Both the position numbers and the translations under genes were made by a program. From positions 1-6,204 of the forward strand of contig CAJOJC010000103.1 in assembly GCA_905234775.1 (NCBI GenBank): 6,204 nucleotides of DNA, read 5' to 3'. The notes beneath the pieces are model-generated. The model was not told the origin of the DNA. It saw nothing but the letters and a program-made list of their open reading frames with translations, and ran no database searches. Within the stretch, counting starts at the first letter, position 1; every line of letters starts with the position of its first letter. Positions 1-6,204 of the stretch are shown here, one piece after another. The stretch comes from an uncultured Bacteroidales bacterium. GTDB lineage: Bacteria; Bacteroidota; Bacteroidia; Bacteroidales; UBA932.

Positions 1-1
1 G

Positions 2-124
2 AACGCTTGTGTTCTTCTGAACAATGCAGGCGAACTCCGCGGCACCCGTATCTTTGGCCCCGTCGCCAGGGAACTCCGCGAGAACTATATGAAAATCGTT
101 TCATTGGCCCCCGAGGTCCTTTAA
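2..124 (+). CDS. rplN: Large-subunit ribosomal protein uL14, C-terminal part (5' end outside window)
   Basis: Only the last 40 residues are present; the gene enters from the left edge in the frame beginning at base 2 and stops at TAA 122-124. The visible part contains [16 protein letters not shown], the conserved uL14 C-terminal segment, and ends in SLAPEVL. uL14 binds 23S rRNA on the large subunit near the contact with 16S rRNA. It sits directly before rplX, as expected at the head of the spc operon. Nothing suggests damage in the visible part. The start and any upstream signals cannot be seen. Confidence 0.95.
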   Translation, partial: NACVLLNNAGELRGTRIFGPVARELRENYMKIVSLAPEVL

Positions 125-136
125 CAAATGAGCACC

Positions 137-454
137 ATGAACAAATTACGCATCAAGAAAGGTGACAACGTCATCGTCATCGCCGGCAACGACAAAGGCA
201 AGACCGGAAAGGTCCTCTCCGTCGCTCCCGCCGAGAACCGTGCTATCGTTGAAGGAGTAAACCTCGTCAGCAAGCACACCAAACCGAATTCGAAGGCTCC
301 TCAGGGTGGTATCATCAAGAAGGAAGCCCCCATCAATGTTTCAAACCTCTCGCTCATCGACCCTAAGAGCAATACCGCTACCCGCGTGGGTTATAAGGTA
401 GTCGACGGCAAGAAGGTCCGTTATGCTAAAAAATCAGGAGAGGAGATCAAGTAA
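137..454 (+). CDS. rplX: Large-subunit ribosomal protein uL24
   Basis: uL24 is an assembly-initiating protein that binds the 5' domain of 23S rRNA. Near the N-terminus the protein has a KOW motif ([20 protein letters not shown]), then the family segment [14 protein letters not shown] and the C-terminal end KKSGEEIK. Two in-frame ATGs are possible. The one at 128 gives 108 residues and lies 3 bases after the rplN stop. The one at 137 gives 105 residues beginning [10 protein letters not shown], which matches the usual Bacteroidota uL24 N-terminus as I recall it, so I chose 137. Neither has a Shine-Dalgarno site. It ends 2 bases before rplE, so the two are probably translationally coupled. Confidence 0.93.
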   Translation: MNKLRIKKGDNVIVIAGNDKGKTGKVLSVAPAENRAIVEGVNLVSKHTKPNSKAPQGGIIKKEAPINVSNLSLIDPKSNTATRVGYKVVDGKKVRYAKKSGEEIK

Positions 455-456
455 TT

Positions 457-1053
457 ATGGCAAAGACAAATAAAGCAGCTGAGGCTCAGGTACTCCCTGC
501 AGGCTATGTTCCTACCCTCAAGAAGGTGTACAAGGAGCAGATCGTAGATTCTCTCGTGAAGCAGTTCAACTACACTACCGTAATGCAGTGCCCTAAGCTC
601 GTCAAGATCACCATCAACGAAGGTGTCGGCGAAGGTACTCAGGACCGCAAGGTAGTTGAGGAAGCTGCAGCAGAACTCTCACTCATCACCGGCCAGAAGG
701 CCCTCATCACCGTTTCCAGGAAAGACATCTCGAACTTCAAGCTCCGTAAGGGCATGCCCGTCGGCGTGAAGGTCACCCTCCGTGACGTCAAGATGTATGA
801 GTTCCTCGAGAAGCTCGTCCGCGTTGTTCTCCCCCGTATCCGTGACTTCAACGGTGTCGCCGAGAATATGGACGGCCGCGGAAACTACACCCTCGGTATC
901 AAGGAGCAGATCATCTTCCCCGAGATCGATATCGACAAGAACCCCCGCATCCACGGTCTTGAGATCACATTCGTAACAACCGCCAGGACAGACGAAGAGT
1001 GCCACGCACTTCTCGCAGGTTTCGGCATTCCTTTCAAGAAACATAACAACTAA
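457..1053 (+). CDS. rplE: Large-subunit ribosomal protein uL5
   Basis: uL5 binds 5S rRNA in the central protuberance together with uL18 and touches P-site tRNA. The 198-residue product shows [20 protein letters not shown] at about 77-96, then [14 protein letters not shown], the conserved LPRIRDF at about 125-131, [20 protein letters not shown] at 141-160 and a C-terminus GFGIPFKK. Bacteroidota uL5 is usually about 180-185 residues. Here an Ala/Lys-rich stretch of roughly 15 residues precedes the normal beginning ([13 protein letters not shown]). No ATG lies between 457 and that point, so the extension appears genuine unless a GTG is used. AGGAG at 441-445, inside rplX, is 11 bases upstream, a rather long spacing for a ribosome-binding site. 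Confidence 0.96.
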   Translation: MAKTNKAAEAQVLPAGYVPTLKKVYKEQIVDSLVKQFNYTTVMQCPKLVKITINEGVGEGTQDRKVVEEAAAELSLITGQKALITVSRKDISNFKLRKGMPVGVKVTLRDVKMYEFLEKLVRVVLPRIRDFNGVAENMDGRGNYTLGIKEQIIFPEIDIDKNPRIHGLEITFVTTARTDEECHALLAGFGIPFKKHNN

Positions 1054-1058
1054 AGATT

Positions 1059-1328
1059 ATGGCAAAAGAATCAATGAAAGCCCGCGAAGTAAAGCGCGCA
1101 AAGCTCGTTGCCAAGTATGCCGAGAAGAGAAAGGCTCTGAAGGAAGCCGGCGACTATGCCGCCCTCGACAAGCTCCCTAAGAATGCGTCGCCCGTCCGTC
1201 TGCACAACCGTTGCAGCCTCACCGGCCGTCCGAAGGGATATATGAGAGCGTTCGGTCTCAGCCGTATCCAGTTCCGTGAGATGGCCGCCAATGGCCTCAT
1301 CCCCGGCGTCAAGAAGGCAAGTTGGTAG
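1059..1328 (+). CDS. rpsN: Small-subunit ribosomal protein uS14, zinc-independent form
   Basis: uS14 is a late-assembling protein of the 30S head that binds 16S rRNA. The protein is 89 residues, with a basic helical N-terminus ([20 protein letters not shown]), then [34 protein letters not shown] and the end [11 protein letters not shown]. It has a single Cys (residue 52) instead of the two CxxC pairs of the short zinc-binding form, so it is the C-minus type. The linker between the N-terminal helix and LPKNASP is compact; as I recall, Bacteroides versions are about ten residues longer while flavobacterial ones are close to this length. It starts 5 bases after rplE and has no clear Shine-Dalgarno site. 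Confidence 0.96.
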   Translation: MAKESMKAREVKRAKLVAKYAEKRKALKEAGDYAALDKLPKNASPVRLHNRCSLTGRPKGYMRAFGLSRIQFREMAANGLIPGVKKASW

Positions 1329-1348
1329 AAATTAAAAAGTAAACAGAT

Positions 1349-1744
1349 ATGACAGATCCCATTGCAGATTATCTCACCAGGATCCGCAACGCCTATATGG
1401 CAGGAAAGAAAGTCGTGGAGATCCCTTCCTCTAAGATGAAGGTTGCCATGACCCAGATCCTTTTCGAGAAAGGCTATATCCTCTCCTACAAGGTAGTTGA
1501 GGCTCAGCCGCAGAATACTATCAAGATCGCTCTGAAGTATCATCCTCAGACCAAGGCAGCCGCTATCAAAGGCATCGACCGCGTGTCGACCCCCGGTCTT
1601 AGGAAGTACACAGACGCCGAGAATCTTCCCCGCGTCCTCAACGGCCTCGGAATCGCAATCCTCTCGACATCCAAGGGAATCATCACCGACAAAGAAGCCA
1701 AGGAGCTTGGCGTCGGCGGAGAGGTTATTTGCTACGTATATTAA
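1349..1744 (+). CDS. rpsH: Small-subunit ribosomal protein uS8
   Basis: uS8 binds the central domain of 16S rRNA and is a primary assembly protein of the 30S platform. The protein is 131 residues, the normal length. It begins [20 protein letters not shown], the standard uS8 start. It carries the RNA-binding STSKG at about 106-110 and ends [20 protein letters not shown], the family signature. In E. coli uS8 represses its own operon by binding mRNA near rplE; no such site could be established here by eye. The 20-base leader after rpsN is A-rich with no Shine-Dalgarno site, a pattern typical of Bacteroidota. Confidence 0.97.
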   Translation: MTDPIADYLTRIRNAYMAGKKVVEIPSSKMKVAMTQILFEKGYILSYKVVEAQPQNTIKIALKYHPQTKAAAIKGIDRVSTPGLRKYTDAENLPRVLNGLGIAILSTSKGIITDKEAKELGVGGEVICYVY

Positions 1745-1765
1745 TATTTAAACTTATTATAAATA

Positions 1766-2329
1766 ATGTCACGAATTGGTAAATTGCCTGTAAGCCTTCC
1801 GACCGGAGTAACAGCCGAGCTGCTCCCCGGCAACGTAGTGAAGGTTAAAGGACCTCATGGCGAGATGTCCCAGAAAGTTGATCCGGACATCACTGTGACC
1901 ATCGAGGACAATCAGATCAAGTTCGCCCGCCCGACCGATCAGCCCCGTCACCGTTCGATGCACGGTCTTTACCGCGCACTCGTCCACAACATGGTGGTTG
2001 GCGTCAGCGAGCAGTTCACAATCCGTCAGGAACTCGTAGGTGTCGGTTACCGTGTCGCAAGCCTCGGAAACAACATCCTCCAGTTCTCTCTCGGTTACTC
2101 TCACGAAATTCAGCTCCAGCTTCCCAAGGAGGTCACAGCCGAGATTCCCGACGTCAAGAAGGGAGAAAATCCGAAGCTCGTCCTCAAGAGCTGCGATAAG
2201 CAGCTTGTCGGCCAGGTGGCAGCCAAGATCCGTTCATTCCGTAAGCCCGAACCTTACAAGGGTAAAGGTATTAAGTTCGTTGGTGAGCAGCTTCGTCGCA
2301 AAGCTGGTAAGACTGCAGCCGCTAAATAA
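1766..2329 (+). CDS. rplF: Large-subunit ribosomal protein uL6
   Basis: uL6 binds 23S rRNA near the sarcin-ricin loop and the factor-binding site. The protein is 187 residues with the two tandem uL6 folds: an N-terminal half ([14 protein letters not shown] to about 80) and a C-terminal half with [20 protein letters not shown]. The family signature [11 protein letters not shown] is at about 161-171, followed by a basic tail rich in Lys and Ala. The 21-base spacer before it (1745-1765) is A/T except for one C and holds no Shine-Dalgarno site, so the start is of the leader type common in Bacteroidota. The reading frame is intact and stops at TAA 2327-2329. Confidence 0.97.
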   Translation: MSRIGKLPVSLPTGVTAELLPGNVVKVKGPHGEMSQKVDPDITVTIEDNQIKFARPTDQPRHRSMHGLYRALVHNMVVGVSEQFTIRQELVGVGYRVASLGNNILQFSLGYSHEIQLQLPKEVTAEIPDVKKGENPKLVLKSCDKQLVGQVAAKIRSFRKPEPYKGKGIKFVGEQLRRKAGKTAAAK

Positions 2330-2330
2330 T

Positions 2331-2335
2331 AGGAG
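2331..2335 (+). promoter_or_regulatory. Shine-Dalgarno site AGGAG for the rplR ATG
   Basis: AGGAG lies 8 bases before ATG 2344, an ideal spacing, and between the rplF stop and that ATG. It marks 2344 as the original rplR start even though that ATG is now out of frame with the L18 body. It argues against the TTG at 2337, which begins 1 base after it. Confidence 0.6.
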
Positions 2336-2355
2336 ATTGAATTATGGCATTGAAT
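2336..2355 (+). repeat. Short direct repeat ATTGAAT flanking the rplR start
   Basis: ATTGAAT occurs at 2336-2342 and again at 2349-2355, with a 13-base period that spans ATG 2344. The second copy lies where the rplR reading frame is lost. Such short repeats can arise or recombine by slippage, but a 7-base match may also be chance. Confidence 0.4.
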
Positions 2356-2684
2356 ATCATTACCGTATTCGCAAACACGTCAGCGGAACTGCAGAAAAGC
2401 CCCGTCTTGCCGTATTCAGGAGCAACAAGGCTATCTATGCACAGGTAATTGATGACGAGCAGGGCAAAACTCTTGCAGCTGCTTCTTCAAATGACAAGGC
2501 TCTCGCAGTCGAATGCAAGGGCAAGAATGGTATCGAGGCAGCGGCGATTGTCGGAAAGGCACTCGCAGAGCGCGCTCTCGCAGCAGGTATCACAACGGTC
2601 TGCTTCGACCGTGGAGGTTACCTCTACCATGGAAGGGTTAAAAGTTTGGCAGACGCTGCCCGTGAAGGCGGCCTCGTATTCTAA
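2344..2684 (+). CDS. rplR: Large-subunit ribosomal protein uL18, 5' end disrupted (start out of frame with body)
   Basis: uL18 binds 5S rRNA and carries it into the large subunit with uL5. The body is intact: [20 protein letters not shown] from 2361, [20 protein letters not shown], then [20 protein letters not shown] and the end REGGLVF with TAA 2682-2684. The expected start, ATG 2344 (MALN...), has AGGAG at 2331-2335 with an 8-base spacer. It reads in another frame, however, and hits TAA at 2446-2448 after 34 codons. From the ATG to the first Arg codon of RIRK is 20 bases; the family normally has about 39-42, encoding a basic segment of the KxERRxR type. A deletion of 3n+1 bases just after the start would explain both facts. 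In-frame alternatives are TTG 2337, which would give 115 residues but lies only 1 base after the Shine-Dalgarno site, and ATT 2349. The locus is certain; whether it is translated as written is not. Confidence 0.85.
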
Positions 2685-2695
2685 CAGTACAGACT

Positions 2696-3214
2696 ATGGC
2701 AAATACAAATGTTAAAAGAGTAAAGACGTCTGACCTTGAACTTAAGGACAGACTCGTCGCCATCCAGAGGGTTACCAAGGTGACCAAGGGTGGTCGTCAC
2801 TTCCGCTTTGCCGCTATCGTGGTAGTGGGAGATGAGAACGGCGTAGTTGGTTATGGTCTGGGTAAGGCAAACGAAGTTACCTCCGCTATCGCGAAGGCTA
2901 CCGAGGATGCTAAGAAGAACCTCGTGAAAGTCCCGGTCATCAACAAGACTATCCCCCACGAGCAGGAAGCCCGCTACGGTGGTGCACGCGTGTTCATGAA
3001 GCCCGCAGCGCCCGGTACCGGTGTTAAGGCCGGTGGTGCTATGCGCGCCGTCTTCGAGAGCGCAGGCGTTCAGAACGTCCTCGCAAAGTCGAAGGGCTCT
3101 TCCAACCCCCACAACCTTATCAAGGCCACTGTTACAGCTCTGACCGAGATGAGGGATGCCTATACGGTTGCCGGTCTTCGCGGTATTCCTATGTCCAAAG
3201 TGTTTAACGGTTAA
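2696..3214 (+). CDS. rpsE: Small-subunit ribosomal protein uS5
   Basis: uS5 sits at the mRNA entry side of the 30S subunit and affects decoding accuracy. The protein is 172 residues. The N-terminal double-stranded-RNA-binding-like domain (about 16-79) has [20 protein letters not shown] and [19 protein letters not shown], the family signature. The C-terminal domain has [20 protein letters not shown] and ends [12 protein letters not shown]. The VTKGGRHF loop, where spectinomycin-resistance changes fall in other bacteria, looks unremarkable. It starts 11 bases after rplR without a Shine-Dalgarno site. Confidence 0.97.
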   Translation: MANTNVKRVKTSDLELKDRLVAIQRVTKVTKGGRHFRFAAIVVVGDENGVVGYGLGKANEVTSAIAKATEDAKKNLVKVPVINKTIPHEQEARYGGARVFMKPAAPGTGVKAGGAMRAVFESAGVQNVLAKSKGSSNPHNLIKATVTALTEMRDAYTVAGLRGIPMSKVFNG

Positions 3215-3218
3215 TCAT

Positions 3219-3223
3219 GGAGG
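3219..3223 (+). promoter_or_regulatory. Strong Shine-Dalgarno site GGAGG for rpmD
   Basis: GGAGG lies 8 bases upstream of ATG 3232. It decides the rpmD start: the earlier in-frame ATG at 3217 overlaps this site and has no site of its own. Such a perfect site is uncommon in Bacteroidota. Confidence 0.75.
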
Positions 3224-3231
3224 ATAAGAAT

Positions 3232-3423
3232 ATGGCAAAGCTTAAAGTAACCCAGGTTATCAGTAAGAACGGAGAGACCAAGCGTCAGATCGCAAACCTG
3301 CGCTGCCTTGGCATCCGTAAACTCAATCAGACCGTCGAGATCGAGGATACTCCCGTTGCAAGGGGTCAGATCCAGAAAGTCGCTCATCTCGTAAAGGTCG
3401 AAGAAGTCAAATCCAAGAAATAG
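3232..3423 (+). CDS. rpmD: Large-subunit ribosomal protein uL30
   Basis: uL30 is a small protein on the surface of the 50S subunit that binds 23S rRNA. From ATG 3232 the product is 63 residues: MAKLKVTQVISKNG, then the family core LRCLGIRKLNQTVEIEDTP and GQIQKVAHLVKVEEV, followed by a short Lys-rich tail. An upstream in-frame ATG at 3217 would add MEDKN. I prefer 3232 because MAKLKVTQV matches the usual uL30 start and GGAGG stands 8 bases before it. uL30 is normally about 58-60 residues, so the tail is slightly long. It follows rpsE by 17 bases. Confidence 0.95.
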   Translation: MAKLKVTQVISKNGETKRQIANLRCLGIRKLNQTVEIEDTPVARGQIQKVAHLVKVEEVKSKK

Positions 3424-3424
3424 T

Positions 3425-3432
3425 AAGGAGGA
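3425..3432 (+). promoter_or_regulatory. Strong Shine-Dalgarno site AAGGAGGA for rplO
   Basis: AAGGAGGA begins 1 base after the rpmD stop and ends 7 bases before ATG 3440. It is close to a full anti-Shine-Dalgarno complement and stands out in a window where most starts have none. Confidence 0.75.
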
Positions 3433-3439
3433 CTGATAT

Positions 3440-3889
3440 ATGAAACTTGAAAATTTGACACCCGCTAAGGGATCGACAAAAACAAGGAAAAGAATCGGTC
3501 GTGGAGAAGGTTCAGGACGCGGCGGTACTTCGACCCGTGGTATGAACGGCGCCGGATCTCGTTCCGGTTTCTCCCACAAGATCGGCTTTGAAGGTGGTCA
3601 GATGCCCCTTCAGAGGCGTATGCCGAAGTTCGGTTTCAAGAACCCTACCCGCGTTGAGTACAAAGCTGTCAACGTAGCTACCCTTGAGACCATCGCCCAG
3701 AAGTTCAACCTCACCGAAATCGGTGTGGACGACATCAAGGCGGCAGGCTTCGCTTCCAAGAACGATCTTATCAAGGTGCTCGGCAATGGAGAGATCAAAG
3801 CTGCTGTTACTGTAACCGCAGACGCTTTCTCCAAGTCCGCAATCGCCAAAATCGAGGCTGCCGGCGGTAAGGCAGTCGTAGCTGAATAA
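3440..3889 (+). CDS. rplO: Large-subunit ribosomal protein uL15
   Basis: uL15 is an internal protein of the 50S subunit with a long extended N-terminal arm threading through 23S rRNA. The protein is 149 residues. The Gly/Arg-rich arm (about 10-70) has KGSTKTRKRIGRGEGSGRGG, then FEGGQMPLQRRMPKFGF. The globular part ends with the family signature at about 112-143: KVLGNGEIKAAVTV, DAFSKSAIAKIEAAGGKA. Length and all landmarks are normal. It is preceded by a strong Shine-Dalgarno site and followed after 8 bases by secY. Confidence 0.97.
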   Translation: MKLENLTPAKGSTKTRKRIGRGEGSGRGGTSTRGMNGAGSRSGFSHKIGFEGGQMPLQRRMPKFGFKNPTRVEYKAVNVATLETIAQKFNLTEIGVDDIKAAGFASKNDLIKVLGNGEIKAAVTVTADAFSKSAIAKIEAAGGKAVVAE

Positions 3890-3897
3890 TTACTACA

Positions 3898-5232
3898 ATG
3901 AAGTTCATAGAGACAATAAAGAACATCTTCAAGATTGAGGAGCTGCGTAAGAGGATCGCCTATACGGTCGCCCTCCTTCTGGTGTATCGTCTCGGTTGCT
4001 TCATTGTGCTTCCGGGTATCGATGCATCGATGCTGGCTACCCTCCAGAGCAACTCGAATCAGGGTCTTGTAGGACTCCTGAACATGTTCTCCGGTGGCGC
4101 CTTCGGCAACGCCTCTATCTTTGCATTGGGTGTGATGCCTTACATCTCGGCATCCATCGTCATCCAGCTTCTCGGAGTGTTCGTTCCTTATTTCCGCAAA
4201 CTCCAGATGGAGGGTGAAAGCGGACGTAAGAAGATGAACCAGATGACCCGTGTCCTCACGATCATCGTCATCTGCATCCAGGCTCCTGCGTACCTCGCTT
4301 CGGTCCACTCTCAGATTCCTGCAGAGGCGTTCGTAGCGGTCCGCAACCTTGGATGGAGCGGCTTCGTGTTCAACCTTGTATCCACTCTCATCCTGATGTC
4401 GGGCTCGATGTTCGTGATGTGGCTGGGCGAGCGTATTACCGATCGTGGTATCGGTAACGGTATTTCGATCATCATCATGATCGGTATCGTCGCCCGTCTG
4501 CCTTATGCACTCATGGCCGAAATCACTGAGAAGGTTACCACCACAAACGGCGGTGTGATTCTGCTCATCATCGAACTGGTTATCTGGTTCTTTGTCATCG
4601 TTGCAGCAATCGCGCTCGTACAGGCAGTCCGCAAGGTTCCCGTACAGTACGCCAAGAGAGTTATCGGAAACCGTCAGTACGGTGGTGTACGCCAGTACAT
4701 CCCTCTGAAGATCAACGCAGCCGGCGTTATGCCTATCATCTTCGCCCAGGCGCTGATGCTCTTCCCTATCCTCTTCTCGCGCTGGGACGCCACCCGTGGA
4801 CTCGCTGCGACCCTTGGTAACTACACCGGATTCTGGTACAACTTCCTGTTCGCCCTGATGGTTATCATCTTCACGTACTTCTACACAGCCGTTACGGTCA
4901 ACCCGACTATGATGGCGGAAGACATGAAGCGCAACGGCGGATTCATCCCCGGTGTGAAGCCCGGCAAGAAGACCGTTGAGTATCTCGACTCCATTATGTC
5001 GAGGGTTACTCTCCCCGGTTCCATCGCCCTGGCTTTCATCGCGATCCTTCCCGCTCTTGCAATGATCCTCGGAGTTTCGAACTCGTTCGCAAGCTTCTAC
5101 GGCGGTACTTCGCTGCTGATTCTTGTGGGCGTTGTCCTCGACACACTGCAGCAGGTTGAAGGTTATCTGCTCATGCGCCACTACGACGGTCTCATGAAGA
5201 CCGGTCGTCTCAGCGGTCGCTCGGGCATGTAG
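3898..5232 (+). CDS. secY: Preprotein translocase channel subunit SecY
   Basis: SecY is the pore of the inner-membrane SecYEG translocon, which exports unfolded preproteins with SecA and inserts membrane proteins. The 444-residue protein has about ten hydrophobic segments, roughly at 19-39, 73-97, 117-137, 153-175, 187-207, 218-240, 272-293, 311-333, 372-392 and 400-420. Both SecY signatures are present: FALGVMPYISASIVIQLL (about 75-92) and WLGERITDRGIGNGISIIIM (175-194). The plug region is LLNMFSGGAFGNASI. The cytosolic loop after segment 6 has VPVQYAKRVIGNRQYGGVRQ, and the loop after segment 8 has MAEDMKRNGGFIPGVKPGKK; both are SecA- and ribosome-facing. The C-terminus HYDGLMKTGRLSGRSGM is complete. 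It starts 8 bases after rplO with no Shine-Dalgarno site. secE and secG are not in the window. Confidence 0.98.
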   Translation: MKFIETIKNIFKIEELRKRIAYTVALLLVYRLGCFIVLPGIDASMLATLQSNSNQGLVGLLNMFSGGAFGNASIFALGVMPYISASIVIQLLGVFVPYFRKLQMEGESGRKKMNQMTRVLTIIVICIQAPAYLASVHSQIPAEAFVAVRNLGWSGFVFNLVSTLILMSGSMFVMWLGERITDRGIGNGISIIIMIGIVARLPYALMAEITEKVTTTNGGVILLIIELVIWFFVIVAAIALVQAVRKVPVQYAKRVIGNRQYGGVRQYIPLKINAAGVMPIIFAQALMLFPILFSRWDATRGLAATLGNYTGFWYNFLFALMVIIFTYFYTAVTVNPTMMAEDMKRNGGFIPGVKPGKKTVEYLDSIMSRVTLPGSIALAFIAILPALAMILGVSNSFASFYGGTSLLILVGVVLDTLQQVEGYLLMRHYDGLMKTGRLSGRSGM

Positions 5233-5256
5233 TTCTTTGAAAAACACAAAGGAAAG

Positions 5257-6036
5257 ATGGTTAAGCCTAAAACCGAAGAAGAGATCGAGCTTTTGAGGGA
5301 GAATGCAATTCTCGTTTCAAAGACGCTGGCTGAGGTCGGTAAAAAGGTTGCCCCAGGTGTGACAACTTTAGAGTTGAACAGGGTAGCCGAGACCTTCATC
5401 CGCGACCACGGCGCGATCCCCAGTTTCCTCGGTTATGACGGCTTTCCCGCAGCCCTCTGTCTTTCGGTCAACGACGTAGTCGTCCACGGTTTTCCGTCGG
5501 ACTACATCCTTAAGGAAGGCGATGTCGTGAGCGTAGACTGCGGTACCTTGTACAAGGGGTACAACGGTGACTCCGCATACACTTTCCCCGTAGGGGAGGT
5601 GGATGCGAAGACCCGCAAGCTCCTTGATGTTACCAAGGCCTCGCTTTACAAAGGAATAGAGGCGGCTGTGGCAGGCGGCAGGGTCGGCGACATCGGATAC
5701 GCGGTGCAGTCGTATGCCGAATCATTCGGTTTCTCCGTAGTTCGTGAGCTGGAAGGCCATGGACTCGGAAGAGAGATGCACGAACAGCCCGGAATTCCGA
5801 ACTACGGAAGAAGGGGCCATGGTCCGCACCTCGTAGACGGAATGGTCATCTGTATCGAGCCTATGATCAACGCGGGCGGCCGCGGGGTCTACCTCGACCG
5901 TAATGGTTGGGCAGTCCACACCGCCGACCGCGCCAAATCGGCTCACTACGAGCTTACGGTTGTTGTCCGTCGCGGACATGCTGAGCAGCTGTCTACCTTT
6001 GATTTTATCGAGAAAGATCCGACAATCAATTTTTAA
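5257..6036 (+). CDS. map: Type I methionine aminopeptidase
   Basis: This cytosolic metalloenzyme removes the initiator Met from new proteins when the second residue is small. The 259-residue product has the pita-bread fold landmarks and all five expected metal ligands: D94 and D105 (SVDCGTLYKGYNGDSAYTF), H168 (GHGLG), E201 (IEPM) and E232 (SAHYE). The substrate-contacting histidines H77 (VVVHGFP) and H175 (REMHEQP) are also present. Residue 233 is Leu where most type I enzymes have His right after the last Glu ligand (YEHT). No N-terminal zinc-finger extension is present, as usual in bacteria. It follows secY by 24 bases with a purine-rich AAAGGAAAG before the ATG. Its position between secY and infA, without adk, fits Bacteroidota. 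Confidence 0.96.
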   Translation: MVKPKTEEEIELLRENAILVSKTLAEVGKKVAPGVTTLELNRVAETFIRDHGAIPSFLGYDGFPAALCLSVNDVVVHGFPSDYILKEGDVVSVDCGTLYKGYNGDSAYTFPVGEVDAKTRKLLDVTKASLYKGIEAAVAGGRVGDIGYAVQSYAESFGFSVVRELEGHGLGREMHEQPGIPNYGRRGHGPHLVDGMVICIEPMINAGGRGVYLDRNGWAVHTADRAKSAHYELTVVVRRGHAEQLSTFDFIEKDPTINF

Positions 6037-6048
6037 AGAGATATTTCA

Positions 6049-6204
6049 ATGTCGAAACAAGTAGCTATCGAACAAGACGGAAGAGTCATCGAAACCCTGC
6101 CCAATGCAATGTTCAAGGTGGAGTTGGAGAATGGCCACGTCCTTCTGTGCAACATCTCAGGTAAGATGAGAATGCATTTCATCCACATCCTCAACGGAGA
6201 CAAA
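6049..6204 (+). CDS. infA: Translation initiation factor IF-1, N-terminal part (3' end outside window)
   Basis: IF-1 binds the A site of the 30S subunit and assists IF-2 and IF-3 in choosing the start codon. The first 52 residues are visible and the frame is open to the last base. They include [30 protein letters not shown] and [17 protein letters not shown], the OB-fold core of IF-1. The family is about 72 residues, so some 20 are missing off the edge. The residue before ISGKMR is Asn, where His (AHISGKMR) is usual. It starts 12 bases after map, preceded by AAAGAG at 6035-6040, a weak site at best. Confidence 0.95.
   Translation, partial: MSKQVAIEQDGRVIETLPNAMFKVELENGHVLLCNISGKMRMHFIHILNGDK

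Noticed and set aside
128..136. ATG 128 as the rplX start
   Set aside because: It is possible, but [10 protein letters not shown] from 137 matches the family start. The case is not decisive because neither ATG has a Shine-Dalgarno site.
1745..1765. The A/T-rich spacer between rpsH and rplF as an internal promoter
   Set aside because: It is only 21 bases and contains no TTTG-type -33 or TAnnTTTG -7 element typical of Bacteroidota. A/T-rich leaders are normal before genes in this group.
2344..2448. A 34-residue reading frame from the rplR ATG as a separate small protein
   Set aside because: It resembles nothing I know, overlaps conserved L18 coding sequence, and is best explained as the frame-shifted start of rplR.
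2040..2684. A single 214-codon frame running from inside rplF through the L18 body
   Set aside because: The first two-thirds of the part overlapping rplF is Ser/Arg-rich out-of-frame translation of a conserved gene. Only the portion after about 2349 is real protein (L18).
3217..3231. ATG 3217 as the rpmD start
   Set aside because: It overlaps the GGAGG that serves ATG 3232 and adds residues not seen in uL30.
3610..5247. A 545-codon open frame on the - strand opposite rplO and secY
   Set aside because: It lies fully antisense to two well-conserved genes. Its product is rich in Asp, Glu, His and Arg without a recognisable domain, as expected from C-ending codon bias in the sense genes.

Overview
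The window is a stretch of the conserved spc ribosomal-protein operon, all on the + strand. In order it carries the end of rplN, then rplX, rplE, rpsN, rpsH, rplF, rplR, rpsE, rpmD, rplO, secY, map and the start of infA. Genes are 2 to 24 bases apart and cover almost everything, so this looks like a transcript-internal fragment. I see no promoter, terminator, RNA gene, mobile element or CRISPR array.

The organism is most likely a member of Bacteroidota, probably Bacteroidales. The protein sequences resemble that phylum from memory: S14 is the zinc-free form ending GVKKASW, L24 ends KKSGEEIK, and SecY has PVQYAKR followed by GNRQYGGVRQYIPLK. The order secY-map-infA without adk also fits. Many starts lack a Shine-Dalgarno (SD) sequence and follow A/T-rich leaders, as is common in that phylum. 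Base composition looks slightly above 50% GC, with many C-ending codons (atc, gtc, ctc). The genus cannot be set from this.

Region by region: bases 2-3889 encode ten ribosomal proteins (L14 end, L24, L5, S14, S8, L6, L18, S5, L30, L15). Bases 3898-5232 encode SecY, the core of the protein-export channel. Bases 5257-6036 encode type I methionine aminopeptidase, which trims the initiator Met from new proteins. Bases 6049-6204 begin translation initiation factor IF-1. Together they build ribosomes, export proteins, mature N-termini and start translation.

No new system is visible. The one real anomaly is the 5' end of rplR (L18). Its ATG, which has a well-placed SD, is not in frame with the conserved L18 body, and the usual basic N-terminal segment of about six or seven residues is missing. 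This looks like a deletion of 3n+1 bases, probably near 19-22, or a sequence error. Smaller points are strong SD sites at rpmD and rplO, an N-terminal extension on L5, and a few substitutions in Map and IF-1.
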